A stretch of DNA of 64,000 nucleotides from Scedosporium boydii (GCA_002221725.1 NJFT01000010.1:186001-250000); one strand, 5' to 3'. Positions 1 through 13,306 are shown, counted from the first letter of the stretch. Numbers and translations are program-made. The notes: generated by a model from the letters alone, not told the origin.

Positions 1-333
1 AATGGGAAATGGGTCGCAGATCTCGATGTTCTGGCAATTGAGAGAGATCGCCCGGATTCTATTAAGTTTCCTTGCGGTTGTCCACTTGATCAGCGGATTG
101 ACTGCTTAGACATCGTCTGCATTGACTGCTGGGACGAGCTTCTTGACCTTCCACCGTGCATTAGTGTTATGCGAGCCAGTCGTAACTGGGTTGCTCGACT
201 AGCGGCGACTTCTATCATCGTTCAACAAGGTAATCCGCAGGCACTACTTCTTGTGCAAGGGCAACGGTTGTGTTGGCCGTGCCTTGTTAAGTGGTATACA
301 ATTGAGCGAACTCCACAGGTGATCATCTACTAG
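1..333 (+). CDS. 3' end of an unidentified protein gene, cut by the window edge
   Basis: A frame is open from the first base to a TAG at 331-333, giving 110 residues with no stop. Its first in-frame ATG is at 169, so the gene most likely enters from the left. The composition looks protein-coding: it is rich in Asp, Trp and paired cysteines (FPCGCP, then CIDCWDELL, then CWPCLVKW) and has a WVARLAATS segment. I cannot assign a domain. Cysteine pairs could bind a metal, but this is only a guess. No intron is needed within the visible part. Confidence 0.45.
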   Translation, partial: NGKWVADLDVLAIERDRPDSIKFPCGCPLDQRIDCLDIVCIDCWDELLDLPPCISVMRASRNWVARLAATSIIVQQGNPQALLLVQGQRLCWPCLVKWYTIERTPQVIIY

Positions 334-1368
334 TGTAAAGCGACGACGAGACTCCATACCCACCGTTTCCGCCTGCATAGCGCTCCCTGCTACGTGGAAA
401 GCTACTTCCATCACATCTTCACTAGATAGGCAATTTATCAAGACTTTCAACTATTACCGTGCCTCAATGTATCTTTCCGAATACCCCCGTATGCAGACGA
501 ATTCTACCTCACCTCATCATGGAGGTTTTTTGCGAGTAAGAACTAAACTTGAAGCAGCTCGCCGCGACTTCTAGCGTCTATCGATGTACAAAGCCCATCA
601 TATCTGTCTCCCGCATTAACTCGAGGGGGCACGCATGTCAGGGTCTCAGAGCTATAGTGTCCGACTGGACCAGCATGACATTGACGAACTACAAACTTGC
701 GAAGAAACGTTGTCGAAGCCGTTGCATAAAGGAGCAAGCCCTCCCTTCAGCAAGACAAAGGATCCTAGGGTCATGACGTCGGTAACGGAGGCCTAAGGTC
801 ACAGATTGGCCGCCCGATGCCAATACCCGATTGCTCTTCATGAATATGCAAAGGATGACGCCGTCAAATAAACCTTTCCCGGGTCGCTAATTATCTAGGG
901 AATGGTGGAAAGGCAATATCACACGTGTAACGTGGAAAATGCTTGGTCTTGGATGCCCTTCATTTCCAGGTCTGGCGCTCCCCTCCTCAGCCGGAGACGG
1001 AGATTAGAAACAGCTGTTATGCAATGCTGCTACCGAGTCATTTAAATCGCAAAAGTTCCTCTCCGTCACATTGCGTTAGCCAATGCCCATACAAAGTAAG
1101 CTGACGCCATGCGGCAGGGCAAGGTGCCTAATATCGGCAGTCTTGAATAAATTTATTGTCGCAGTCTCCCTTACTCTTACACTACGCACAGGAACTCTTT
1201 TCTTTTTCTGTTGTATTTCTTGGCCTGCTTTCGTGGCCAAATAAGAGACTTTAGCTTCCCCTGTCTAGTTATTCTAGTTACTCTGGCGTGCATCTCTCCA
1301 CGTATTATTCTCACTCAATTGTCAGTCAGCGTAAGAAAGACTTTTTTTTCGCCTTTAGCTTGGCAAAC
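334..1368. other. gene-free stretch upstream of the carboxylesterase
   Basis: Only short overlapping frames on both strands are present, none with coding character. The last 200 bases are pyrimidine-rich (tcttttctttttctg around 1197-1210), as is usual for fungal promoters and 5' leaders. Confidence 0.5.
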
Positions 1369-3220
<1,852 letters not shown>

Positions 3221-3865
3221 TTAAAGGGATCAAGGTAAAATTAATAAAGGCATAGGAGGGTGGCTTCAAGATAGTTGGACCTCCATAATTTCTCTGAACC
3301 CGCTGAAGTCGCCTAAGGGAAGAGGCTGGGGATTGTACGATGTATTTCTAACTTTGCAGGTGCCGGGGTCAATGATCCTCACGACCGTCATCGATGTATC
3401 ACGCAACCGCAGAATATCGTCACCAATAGGTACAATGCTAGACATTTCCCACGTTGCACCGGTGGTGTTTGTCTTTTGCAGCATTGTCGAAATCAAAGGA
3501 GTGGCGCGGGTGGGTTCCATTGCGATTTTGATTATGAGGAGGCGGATGTTAGCATCTGCTGGCCACTCACTGCCGTGAGGGACACGGTCCGCCGCCAGAT
3601 CCTCTAATAATACCGAGGTATATATTAGACTTCAAGCGAGCAACTCAATCGCATTGTATTAGGATCTCATCAGAGAAGCGACAGTGGGTTGCTTTCATGA
3701 CCTGCCTAAATAAGTAAGTGGGGCGAATGCTCTCATTTGCAGGACGCACAGAACAGGTCATGTTCCTCGGAAATCTCGCCGACATTCCTGTCACCGCCTC
3801 CTCTTGCTCCTTTCATCTATCACGGCATCGATTAGCCGACAGCTGCATTGCAACCCACGGTCTCG
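3221..3865. other. intergenic region between carboxylesterase and homeobox gene
   Basis: It carries the 3' flank of the esterase and the promoter/leader of the homeobox gene. The short frames on both strands at 3266-3578 overlap each other and show no domain. Confidence 0.45.
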
Positions 3866-6711
3866 ATGGCGGAGTTTGTAAATTGGAATAGTATCGGCGT
3901 CACCGCCGACCCGGACCCGGCCCCGGATCCGAGACTGGACATCATTGACCTCGGTGGTCTCAATCACGAAATTGACCCCGTTTTGGCCGATAGCAATGGG
4001 AATGACTTCGAATTCTGCGCCTCACACTCTGTCACCGAAGCCAATGGCGCTCTGCATCACAAGGATCATGTCGTATCTGACAGTGGCCTCGTCGACCCCG
4101 AATTGGGTACGACAATGTATGACCATGACGACCCCCACACTAGAGATATCCTGCGAAAAGTTGTTGAGGAGGGTGAAGTTCTCTGCGCCGACACCGGCAG
4201 GCCGCTAGGGTGCAGCATCGCCGACAAGAATCTGTCTGATTTGGGTACGCCTGCCCTTTCCGAAAGCTCAACCTCTCCAGCGAAGCCCGACTCAGCGACA
4301 GACGCCCGCACTAGATTCTCCAGGGAAGCGGTGGGGATTTTGAAGAGCTGGTTTTCGTCCCACAGCAAACACCCCTACCCAAACGACGACGAGAAGGAGA
4401 TGCTCCGGCGCCAGACAGGTCTGAGCAATACCCAGATTGCCAATTGGCTAGCGAACGCTCGGCGCCGTGGCAGGTTACGTGCCACCAGACTTGCCTCCCC
4501 GCATCCGGAGCTTTTATCTACAAACCCGATCGACATTCGGAGTAGGCGAGGGACAGCGCCAGCTGCCGCGGAGATGAGCATGATGGGCCCGCTCGAGCGT
4601 TGGGTCGACTCTCCTCCCGAAAATGAACCTGTCTCGGTAGCTGCTATAGCCCGAGCAATCACAGCCTCAAGGTCTAGCAGGTCATCTAGTCTCGAGAATT
4701 CATTTAGCCACGACTATACGGACGATAGCGATGGGAGGTCGGCCTACAATCAGTCATCAGCTAGTTCTATCGGAACTTCCCGGTCGAGCAGCCGGTCTCT
4801 TTCTTCAGTCAATTCCCATACATCTCGGGGGTCCTTCGGATCGTTTAGGTTGTCTAGTAGCAGGCGTAGGCGTCGCTCAAGGCGCTCGGTTCCTAAGCGT
4901 ACAGCAACTTCGAATTTCCTCACCGCCCCTCTAAGGACATACCAATGTACCTTCTGTACGGAGACATTCCGCACGAAGTACGATTGGCAAAGACACGAGA
5001 AATCCCTGCATCTATCTCTCGAACGCTGGGTCTGTTCCCCCCACGGACCCCGTGTCTTGAATCCCGACACAGGTCGAACCTGCTGCACCTTCTGCGGCGA
5101 AGAAGATCCGGACGATACGCACGTCGAGTCCCACAACCATTTCCCGTGTCGGGAAAAGATTCCCGAAGAGCGGTCCTTCTACCGTAAAGACCATCTTAGA
5201 CAGCATCTGAAGTTAGTGCACGACGTCAAGTTTCTCGATTGGGCGATGAAGCGCTGGAAGGTTGCTATCACCGAGATTCGGTCAAGGTGTGGCTTCTGCG
5301 GTAAGGTGATGGACACTTGGACAGCTCGTGTGGACCATCTGGCGGAGCACTTCAAAGCTGGCAGGACAATGGCGGACTGGAAGGGCGACTGGGGCTTCGA
5401 AGCTCCCGTGCTCGGAATGGTTGAGAATTCTATCCCGCCTTGTATGTACCCTCTTCGTCATGCGGTGGACTAAAAGCAAGACTAATTTTTCACTCTAGAC
5501 CTAATCCATGACGAACGAAACTCTCCGCTGCCTTATATGGCCAGCCAGGCACCGTCCGAGTCACCGAGAAATGCATACGAGCTCATCAAGATGGAGCTTC
5601 TTTATTACGCCACTGGGATGTGGGAGGCCGAGGCAAGGATGCCCTCCGATGAAGAGCTACAACTCGAAGCGTGCCGAGTCATCTTCGCCTCCGAGGGGCT
5701 GTCATCGCGGGAAGTCTCGACTCAGTCATGGTTGCGAGATCTGATCATGGCATCGGACCAGATTGCAGCGCAGGCAAAGTTCGGCAGGTTAAGAAGCCAC
5801 GCAGAAAACCTTCTCTCGACCCTTAGGATCAACGGAAAAGATAATCTCTTCGAAGCATGTCCCTTGGAGAGTCAACTTCAGGAGTTTGCTTCTGCTAGAC
5901 GCGTTTTGAACCTGACAATCACGGATTATGAGCTTCGGGGGGAAGCTTGCAAGATTGTTGGGCTCGTGGAAGCCGCATCACCCTGTCCGTTGAATAGCAT
6001 AGCTGACTGGACCATCCGACTTATCAACTCTTCGACGAGCTGGCTCGCCAGTTTCCGCCGGCGGGCCAGTTCATCTACTGGTGAAAACTTCCAATCCTCC
6101 GTCACGGACTCCATCGATAACGGCCGTTGGGAGGGGGGGCTGGGCGGTTACAGGAACCAACCAGCAGATGACTGCCAGGGAATAGTGCATGATATCAGAC
6201 AGCGACACGAGTATTATAATGGCCCGTTTTCGGCGCGGCCCCAAACGATTGCAGACCCGAAGCCACCAACTCTCGCGGCACCTGCCGCCCCAAGCCATTT
6301 CCCTCCGCACTATGTAGTCTCCCGAAGTGCCGAAGAGCCGTCTGGATTACCCATGGAAGCTGATCCCTTTAGAGCCAGCGCGTACTTCCTAAACGGCACG
6401 AACTGCTATCGGGAGCTTTCTCGACAGCTCAGTCGATATGTATTTCAAACCATGTCTCCCAACAACCCGAATCAACATGTGCCGACGGATGAAGAGCTCC
6501 AGAATCAAGCGCGATGGATCTTATACGACGAGTAAGTCTATCCGCCTGCCTCTCGGCCGATCGTAGAGTTAGGTACTGACACTGGCTTAGTGATGATCCG
6601 TGGATCCGGACAGCAGCCGACAATGCGGAGTGGCTTTTACGGTTCAAACAGGAGGTGGGTTTGATAAAGAACGGAGAAGTAGATCTTGGTTTGAACGGTT
6701 CGAGTTCGTGA
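3866..6711 (+). CDS. TALE-homeobox and C2H2 zinc-finger transcription factor
   Basis: Nuclear DNA-binding protein of the fungal homeobox-plus-C2H2 family. Three exons: 3866-5441, 5499-6531 and 6591-6711, giving 909 residues. An upstream in-frame TTG at 3848 is not a start. A KN/TALE homeodomain lies at about 148-205 (ends NTQIANWLANARRRGR), followed by a Ser/Arg-rich stretch at about 270-350 with a basic block RRRRRSRRS. A C2H2 finger is at about 358-382 (CTFC...H...H), with further finger-like units near 436-452 and 473-495 (CGFCGKV...H...H). The tail holds three related units with DEEL/DYEL, an A-C/R helix and a WL or WLxxF end; the last contains ILYDDDDPW and AADNAEWLLRF. Both introns are confirmed by continuity of these units. 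Targets are unknown; family members usually act in development. Confidence 0.9.
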
Positions 6712-7113
6712 ATTCATTAGGCGTTGTGGATGGATATGTAGCCGCCACGTGTTGGCTCCGGCGAAGTTTGCCTCATCATGTTGGCTTCCATATTTTAACA
6801 TATACCCATGTCACTGCTAGATCCGAGGCCCGGGTGACATGAAGATAAGATGCACTTTCTGCTCAAAGCCTGGCCTTGGGATACAACCCAATACTGTTGG
6901 TTGGAGCAAGGTGATGTTCCCGCACCACCAACGGGACAAATACCACGACACCTGGACTGCTAGCAATGCAGATGTCACGTGTGGTTGTTTGCTTGTTTTT
7001 GTTTGCTTGCTTGTCCGTGAGCACTGGGCAACACTTCTAGAGCTTGAGGATAACGAGCGCCCACTGTTGTGGCTGGGAATCCTTATCCTCTCTATTCAGC
7101 ATCTCCGGGGGTA
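6712..7113. other. intergenic stretch
   Basis: No coding frame with domain content. It is the 3' flank of the homeobox gene and the upstream region of the F-box relic. Confidence 0.4.
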
Positions 7114-7475
7114 ATGCGATTGATTGCCGAGACCGCCCCTCCATACAAGTCTACGGTAGACAGAACTAGTGCCGGAGCGAACTCCAATTCCTCCAATACG
7201 GCGGTGCCCGCAATGAATCAACTCGCACCCGAGATCATCGGCATACTTGTGGCCCATGTATACACCACTCACCATGTCTCACGCGCCCGAGAGAGTTGAG
7301 AGTCGTCGTGTCGTCGTTAATTGCTAATCAAAGACACATGCAGCTGGACACGACGAGTCTGTGCAGCCTCCGCCGAGTCTCGAGAACAGTGAACGCGGAT
7401 GTCCCTCCAGATTCTTACACCTCAGTCTCCTTCACCTTCCGAACACTAGCGATGCGGAGCATTCCTGTGGAGTAA
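7114..7475 (+). pseudogene. F-box protein relic or very small F-box gene
   Basis: Two exons, 7114-7257 and 7344-7475, read as 91 residues. The intron begins GTATAC and ends ACATGCAG. After splicing the C-terminal half reads LAPEIIGILVAHLDTTSLC followed by LRRVSRTVNADV, the pattern of an F-box (substrate adaptor of SCF ubiquitin ligases). Normal fungal F-box proteins continue for hundreds of residues, but here a TAA follows 43 codons into exon 2. The following 600 bases show no continuation. A truncated relic is more likely than a working gene. The start at 7114 is the first ATG in frame; a GTG at 7069 is not usable. Confidence 0.45.
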
Positions 7476-8054
7476 ATACATCAAGCACTTAGCAGCCGTA
7501 GCTCCTTCCACGACGTCCTCGCAGAATATCTGCCCAGGTAATATTCCTGCCAGCGCTGAGGTATTCGCCTAACTTCTGAGGGACCTTTGTCGCGTGATAG
7601 ATTCCCGCACAAGGCCCCAAGGTCAAGAACGTTATTTCTAGAGGCCGCATTCTTTTAGTGCATGTCCCCTGAGATAGCGTGGGAATAGTATGGGCAGTGG
7701 TCACTGGTCTGGTGTTGGAGTTCTGCAGAATGGCTGGCCATGCCCCACTAGAAAGCGGACCAGGTCGGCCGATCCAGCCTCCAGGGCAGCCACCATTCCG
7801 TTTCTAGTCCCAGGTAGTATTTTCGTCGTTAAAACCACGGTTATAGCGCCAACAACAGCGCGACACTGCCTCCCTAACGAGCATATTTACCTGGCCCTTG
7901 CGTTTCCTCTGTTGGTTCTGTTCTTTCTCGTTCATCCTTGGCGCATGATCCTTCGGACGCATGGATTATTTTGTTTTTAACAACCCAGCCCAAAAACCCC
8001 TGGATTCCCTCCTCTCAATCCATCAATCCCGTCTGTTCCCTCCCACCGCCGACC
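7476..8054. other. intergenic stretch with pyrimidine-rich 3' half
   Basis: No supported gene. The last 200 bases before 8055 are C/T-rich, consistent with the promoter and leader of the next gene. Confidence 0.4.
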
Positions 8055-8988
8055 ATGTCGTCTAACACCGCGCCGTCTGTCCTTGCGACAGCCACATCGC
8101 TGCTCGCCCTCACCACCCCGTTCGTGCAGCCGCCGGGCTGCGATACTCACTGGACAACCACAAGTTTTCAGTCCCGTACCGATGGTACTCGGTTAACCTT
8201 TCCCCTCGCAGTGTCCGAGCCAGTCGCATCATGCTACCCCTCCGGCTGGGAGAGCGTCATGCCGGAGAGTCGGCTTCATTTCACCCCAGCTGTGTGTCCC
8301 AGTGGCTGGACATACTTTAATATGGGAGAGGATTGGCGCTCGGGGCATACGACAGCTTTTTGCTGCAATAGGTAGGACCGCACCTGGTACTCTGTTCTTT
8401 CCTCTGTTTAGATTCTTTTCTTTTTCTTTCCCCCCTTTTTCTTCTACTTTAGTCCAGTTATTTCACTACTGTAGAATATGATATACTAATAGATTTTCTT
8501 AACCTAGTGGCTACACCTTTCAAAGCTGGAGCGTCAATGAGATTACAACTTCGATGGAGTCGAACCTCTGTAGACGCTGGGTTCTAAGTACCGACCCAGC
8601 GGTGAACTCTGCCGAGCAGCCCAATACACTGCTCTCAGGCCAAACTCTGATGGTGCATGAACCCTGGGCTGTGACCTGGGCTGCATCCGACACGCCAACG
8701 ATGACGCCGCAGCTGCCCACGATCACCAACTCCATGCTCGTACCTACATGGACCCCCGGCCAGGTTATTCCGGACGGCCTATACGACACCGACGACGGCA
8801 CACGAGACCACCCGCATTCGCTAAGCAAGGGTGCGCTCTGGTTCCTCATGGTCGGAATGCCCATCATCGGGGCGATACTCATCGGTCTGTGCGTCTGGGG
8901 CTGTATACGGAAATGCAAGAAGAACAGGCGGGAGAAGGCGCTGAGGAGTGCAGTTGGGGGCCCATCTCAAGGGAAGCTTGTCGGCTGA
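8055..8988 (+). CDS. single-pass cell-surface membrane protein, function unknown
   Basis: Two exons, 8055-8371 and 8508-8988, encode 265 residues; the join gives CCNSGYTFQSW. The extracellular part (about 1-195) is rich in Cys, Trp, Ser and Thr with segments such as CYPSGWES and VCPSGWTYF. One strong transmembrane helix follows near 205-230 (ALWFLMVGMPIIGAILIGL), then a basic cytoplasmic tail (CIRKCKKNRREK). This layout is common in uncharacterised Pezizomycotina surface proteins. There is no enzyme motif. The N-terminus is not a clean signal peptide, although residues 8-24 are moderately hydrophobic. The 136-bp intron contains a long C/T tract. Role unknown. Confidence 0.75.
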
Positions 8989-9709
8989 GGTTTTGCGGGA
9001 GAGGTCCAGAAAGTGATAAAGGAAGCTGGAAATGGATTCGGTTGAGGTGTAGATAATCTTTTATGTCAATATTGCTGGTTCGGCTGGTTCGTGTATGTTA
9101 GATGACTGTCTGTACTAATAATCTATTAAAGGATAAGTTATAACTATTTAAACTTGATACTACTACTACTATTTCAGTGTCTACTAGTTTAATAATAAGA
9201 AGGGCACCTGGTACAGTAGTGGTAGCTATTAACCTGACTGCTCCATATATCCATCTCTCAAAATTGGTCGCATCGCAAACGAAAGCAATTGTATCTCGTC
9301 GATTCCTTTGTGACCGAGGAGTAGAATTCGAGTGCGACGGCAACTATATGTTTCACCCAACATTAGCTCGTTCCGAGCATGAGGTTCCGAGCATGAGGTT
9401 CCGAGCATGAGGTAGGGCTCTAACGGGACTTGCCTGACTACGTTTCTACTACGAGATGTGTCGATTTTTCCGTTACCCTGTCCACGAGGTGGAGGGAGGT
9501 TATAGACCGGGCACGCAAAGGCCAAGTGGACGAGGGTCATACATTTAATGCACCAGATTGGTGTGAGGTTTGAACTTATGAACCTGAAATCACTGAGGTT
9601 ATTTTCCGGCAACTACTAATTTTTTCGCTATATAGGAAATACAAAAAAAGCCCTCACCGGACCTATCGTGTCTCATTCAGTAGACCTTGCTCGAACAACA
9701 TATGCTCAG
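8989..9709. other. gene-free AT-rich stretch with small tandem repeat
   Basis: AT-rich (trinucleotide-like tactactactactatt near 9160) with a 14-bp tandem repeat at 9371-9412. No coding frame is supported; small frames on both strands overlap each other. Confidence 0.4.
9371..9412. repeat. three tandem copies of a 14-bp unit
   Basis: The unit ttccgagcatgagg occurs three times in succession without mismatch. It lies in a gene-free AT-rich stretch, and no function is implied. Confidence 0.9.
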
Positions 9710-10594
9710 TCACCTCTTCAGAACCAGAGGTCCAACGGTCGAGAGCCCCGAACTGCCCCCATGAATCTCAACAGCCTTTTCCATCAAAGACATAAAAACC
9801 GCTGCGGGACTGAAGTCGACCCCAGCCTCCTCACAGGTCCGCTTAATATTATGCAGGCTTACCACCATCATGTCCATAGGATGTCCATCATTTTCAAGCC
9901 AGTCTTCGTCATCCCACCTCTTCGCAATCATGCTTAGCAGTGGTACAAGGGCCTGAAGCAACGGAACGATCGCTTCGCCGGAGGACCCAATCTTGCCGTC
10001 CTTGCTCCCTTGCTTGAGGATGCCGAGACCCACGAAAATGCCAGAAAACATGCTATACATGCCAACAAGCAATGCGTTGTCGAATCGTGATGCCTGAGCA
10101 ACATCCTCGCCGTGATAGCTTCCCTCGCCGATGGCGGACAGAAGAGGCAAGAGGGAGGAGTAAACGTCCTCTGCCTCGCCACTGAGGATGAACATGCTGC
10201 CGGGCTTTCCGACGACGTACGGGGGAACCATGATGGCGCCGTCGAGGTACCGAGCGGCCCCCTTGGCGCGCACCGCGGTATCCATGTTGGCGGCTTCTCC
10301 AGGCGACCCGTTGCAGAAGTTAACGATGGTCTTGCCTTGGAGAGCGTCCTCTGGGAGGGTGTCCCAGATCTTTTGGAGGGTCTCATTGTTCAGGAGGCAG
10401 ACAACGATGACGTCGTTCTTGGCAATGGCGTCGGTGACATTTGGCTCGTAAATTGCACCCGCTTCAACGGCGGTGATGACTCCGGGACGGTCTTTGGTGC
10501 GGTTCCACGCAGTAACGTTGACTCCAGCCTTGGCGAGAGTTTGGACGAGGGCGCTGCCCATATTTCCGAGTCCGAGGAATGTGAGGCTAGGCAT
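9710..10594 (-). CDS. NADP-dependent oxidoreductase, 6PGDH/beta-hydroxyacid dehydrogenase superfamily, imine-reductase-like
   Basis: Intronless, 294 residues, the normal length for the family. An N-terminal Rossmann fold starts at residue 4 with FLGLGNMG (GxGxxG), and WNRTKDRP follows the second strand, with Arg and Lys suited to NADP. The substrate loop NFCNGSPGEA replaces the DxPVSGG block typical of hydroxyacid dehydrogenases. At the catalytic position (GxxxKxxNN in hydroxyisobutyrate dehydrogenase) the sequence is ASRFDNALLVG: the Lys is absent and an Asp lies nearby, as in the imine-reductase branch. An all-helical C-terminal domain follows. The likely reaction is NADPH-linked reduction of an imine or related group; substrate unknown. 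The start at 10594 gives the canonical N-terminus. Confidence 0.85.
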   Translation of the reverse strand: MPSLTFLGLGNMGSALVQTLAKAGVNVTAWNRTKDRPGVITAVEAGAIYEPNVTDAIAKNDVIVVCLLNNETLQKIWDTLPEDALQGKTIVNFCNGSPGEAANMDTAVRAKGAARYLDGAIMVPPYVVGKPGSMFILSGEAEDVYSSLLPLLSAIGEGSYHGEDVAQASRFDNALLVGMYSMFSGIFVGLGILKQGSKDGKIGSSGEAIVPLLQALVPLLSMIAKRWDDEDWLENDGHPMDMMVVSLHNIKRTCEEAGVDFSPAAVFMSLMEKAVEIHGGSSGLSTVGPLVLKR

Positions 10595-11783
10595 TTTGGC
10601 TAGGTCTAGTGGTCGTTTATGTGTAAGAGAGTTTCGGAGAGTGGTTATGGAAAGATGCTTCTGCGTGATGGCTGAGGAGATGATGATGAAGGAGATTGAC
10701 GAAACCAGGAAGAGGAGAGCGTAGGCCTTATATCCTTGTCCCCTTCAAACATACAGCACCATACCGTCGCCATTTCAAATTGCTAAGCATATGAATTCAC
10801 ACTCGTTGCAGCATTTTACTGCAAGTTTTGTGAATCGGGGAACATGAAGTCGAAGCCATCGTCAGACGGAAGAACTCGAAGCCCACGCGACACGGTGTGT
10901 ACGGCATGAGAAGGGGCCGGCAAGCCCAGGCAGACGTCGAAAGAAGCGCCAAGTTGGATTTCTAATCTGGTTTGGATGCTGTATATATTTGTAATTCATC
11001 CTACGTGGACTGCCAAGAGCAGAACCATGGCGATGCCTTCCAATTGTAGCCAGACTCGGAGACCCAATATCGATGAGGATATATTGGGGAGTCGTATTTG
11101 TCGTTTACGCCACTGATACAAAGTCGGGCCTTGCAAGGGCAAGAGATCAAACTAATTAGACTACTTCGTAGGAAAGGTAGCATGGCGGGTTGTCATACCA
11201 AGGTTGCAACAGTTGTGGAGCCATGTCAGCCATATGCATACAGGCTAGGCCCATGGGGGAAACTTCCCATAGAGCAATGAAACCTTCAACAACTCCGTAA
11301 ACCAACCTCGCCGCATGATGTGAAACCGAAGGTAGGAGTCGGAAAAGAGAAAAGTGTATAAAAGGGTCTTGAAGAAAAAAAGAAAAAGAAAAGAAAAAAG
11401 AAAAGAAAAGAGCGAGGGGGGTGGGGACGGTGGAGAGTAACGAGGAGAAAGAAAGAAAAAAAACGAGGAAGAAATCAAGAGAGAGAGAACGGCGACATGG
11501 CACTAACACCGTCATCAATAGCCCTCCCAGACTCCCATTGCTATTAATAAACCTAGAAATCTACACATCGGTCTTACTTGTCCTCCCTTCTGCGTTCCGC
11601 CTTCTTCCCAGAGCTGGGCACATCAGGAGAACCAGAATTTGGTACCCCGAGGTGTTGAAGCATGCGTCTGGCGTCCGGCCACGACCAAGAAACTATCAAA
11701 GATGCACTCGACACTTTTTTCGGGTGAAAGACTCGAAATTAACCAGGGGTAGGTAGGTTATCGGCGGCATGATGGCGACTTAC
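10595..11783. other. gene-free stretch
   Basis: Promoter side of the oxidoreductase gene, followed by unremarkable sequence and a purine-rich low-complexity tract (11366-11490). No frame shows domain content. Confidence 0.4.
11366..11490. repeat. purine-rich low-complexity tract
   Basis: Nearly all A and G on the plus strand (runs such as agaaaaaaagaaaaag and gcgaggggggtgggg). It generates spurious Lys/Arg-rich plus-strand and Phe/Ser-rich minus-strand frames. Confidence 0.85.
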
Positions 11784-12125
11784 TCACAACTGGGAAAGAA
11801 TGTCGTTGATGCGGCTTTTAGAGCGTTCACGAAGGCGAGCATTTACCAACTTATCCGGGATCTTCTCTGGCGGAAGATGCCGTCCCCTCTTCGCCTCCTT
11901 CTAGGCCTCCATGTAACGGGGGTCGATTCTCGTATAGTCGAGACTCATAGCCTTCAACTCGTCCTTTATCCAACACCAATTCTCCAAAATTGTTCCAATT
12001 GCTTCCCCAAATTCGAGACATATTTCGTAGGCGTGGAATCTGGCATACTTGGCCCCGGGCAACCACGGATAGCATGTCCAAGCTCTATGAAGTGCGCCAA
12101 TATAAGTAAACGATAAGTTGTCCAA
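11784..12125 (-). pseudogene. possible gene relic interrupted by one in-frame stop
   Basis: On the minus strand a frame from 12125 reads 74 residues (containing WTCYPWLPGAKYARFHAYE and DELKAMSLDYTR) to a TAG at 11901-11903. The same frame then continues for 38 more coding-like codons (PPEKIPDKLVNARLRERSK) to a TGA at 11784-11786. Coding character on both sides of one stop suggests a decayed gene or a last exon with a nonsense change. I do not recognise the family, and chance cannot be excluded. Confidence 0.25.
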
Positions 12126-12828
12126 TTAATAGCAATGTTAGGGAAATACAGAACTTGCCGTAGAACAGGGTTGTGACACTTCCGTGTCCGAGCCTGGCGT
12201 ATGTCGTCGGCTGCGGACGAGGAAAGCAACACAGAGAGCCGTTACTGGATAGATTCTCCTTCTATCATCGCTAATGTAGCTCTAGGATTTGGGAGAGCAA
12301 ATGATTGTTAGGAAGGCTATTGTCGCACGTCACCAAGGCCAGCCGGTCAAGGACATGGGGACCTACTGCAACTTGTCACACTTTGATTGCCTTTATACTT
12401 ATTAGGGCGTGGAAAGAAATCGGTATATAGGTAGCCGGCAAATGTGCCTCGCTGCTCTGGCCTTTCATCCCACACAGCCCAAGCCAGAAAATCCTAGCTC
12501 TAGGATGACCCATCAAATAAGTCGGGGGATACCGACTCAAATCTAAGCTGCAGACAGTCCGAGAAGAGACGCAGCATCGCAACAACAGTATGTTGTAAAG
12601 GGAAATGCTCTGCAATTTTGTTGTAATCCGGGTCACTTTCATCACCAACCAGGCTTTGATAATCATAAACATCCCACGGAAGAAGTTTGTCGTCCTGATC
12701 CGGTACGCCTTTTCAAGGCTGCTGATGCTTTTTTTCCTTCACTTCGAGACGTTCAGACTCTTGCTGGCCATGGGGCAGTAGATTTTCTAGTAATAGATTT
12801 AATAGGTTATCAACTCATTCCGTTGTGT
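12126..12828. other. gene-free stretch
   Basis: Nothing supported; scattered short frames only. Confidence 0.4.
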
Positions 12829-13306
12829 CTACGATGCGATACGGAATTCGTGAAGCAGCATGACTTTTGTATCCGAGTCGGCGGGTGTTCTTGTCTCGAG
12901 GTTATGGGCGTTCCCCTTGACGGTAAAGAAGTCGCGGGTGTCAGAGAAGAAGCGTTCTCCATCTTCAGCGCTTGGGGGACGGCGATCCCATACATCTGGT
13001 GCCAGGCCGTCGAGTTCTTCATCCGAAACTACAGTCCGCCATTCGGTTGAAGGCAGTGCAGTGTTTTTCGATTTCCTTCTCTGTCTCAAGCCAGGCGTCG
13101 ATGTCATCTGCTTCCAGCATGCCATGCCCGCAAGCAGTAAACTCGAGGATGATACCCGCAAGAGCCTTTTCAGACTCATAATCAAGTATCTCGTTCCTGT
13201 TTTTGACTGCCGGAACAAGACGATACAGATCGACCTTATTTTGGTTTATTCCGTTCACGCTGGTGACCGGTCCGTTGGATCCATTAGATCGGGTTGATAA
13301 TTTCAC
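12829..13306 (-). pseudogene. frameshifted relic of an unidentified protein gene
   Basis: Two minus-strand frames abut and both look coding. The first (13306 to about 13045) contains DLYRLVPAVKNRNEILDY and AGIILEFTACGHGML and ends soon after KHCTAFNR. The second carries on from the same place in another frame with WRTVVSDEELDGLAPDVWDR and FFTVKGNAHNLETRTP to a stop at 12829. No plausible splice junction separates them, so a small insertion or deletion near 13045-13060 is the simplest reading. The upper frame has no ATG start (the frame is entered by GTG, and a TGA lies just upstream). I do not recognise the family. Confidence 0.4.

Noticed and set aside
3848..3865. Six extra N-terminal residues of the homeobox protein
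   Set aside because: They would need a TTG start; the ATG at 3866 is the first usable start.
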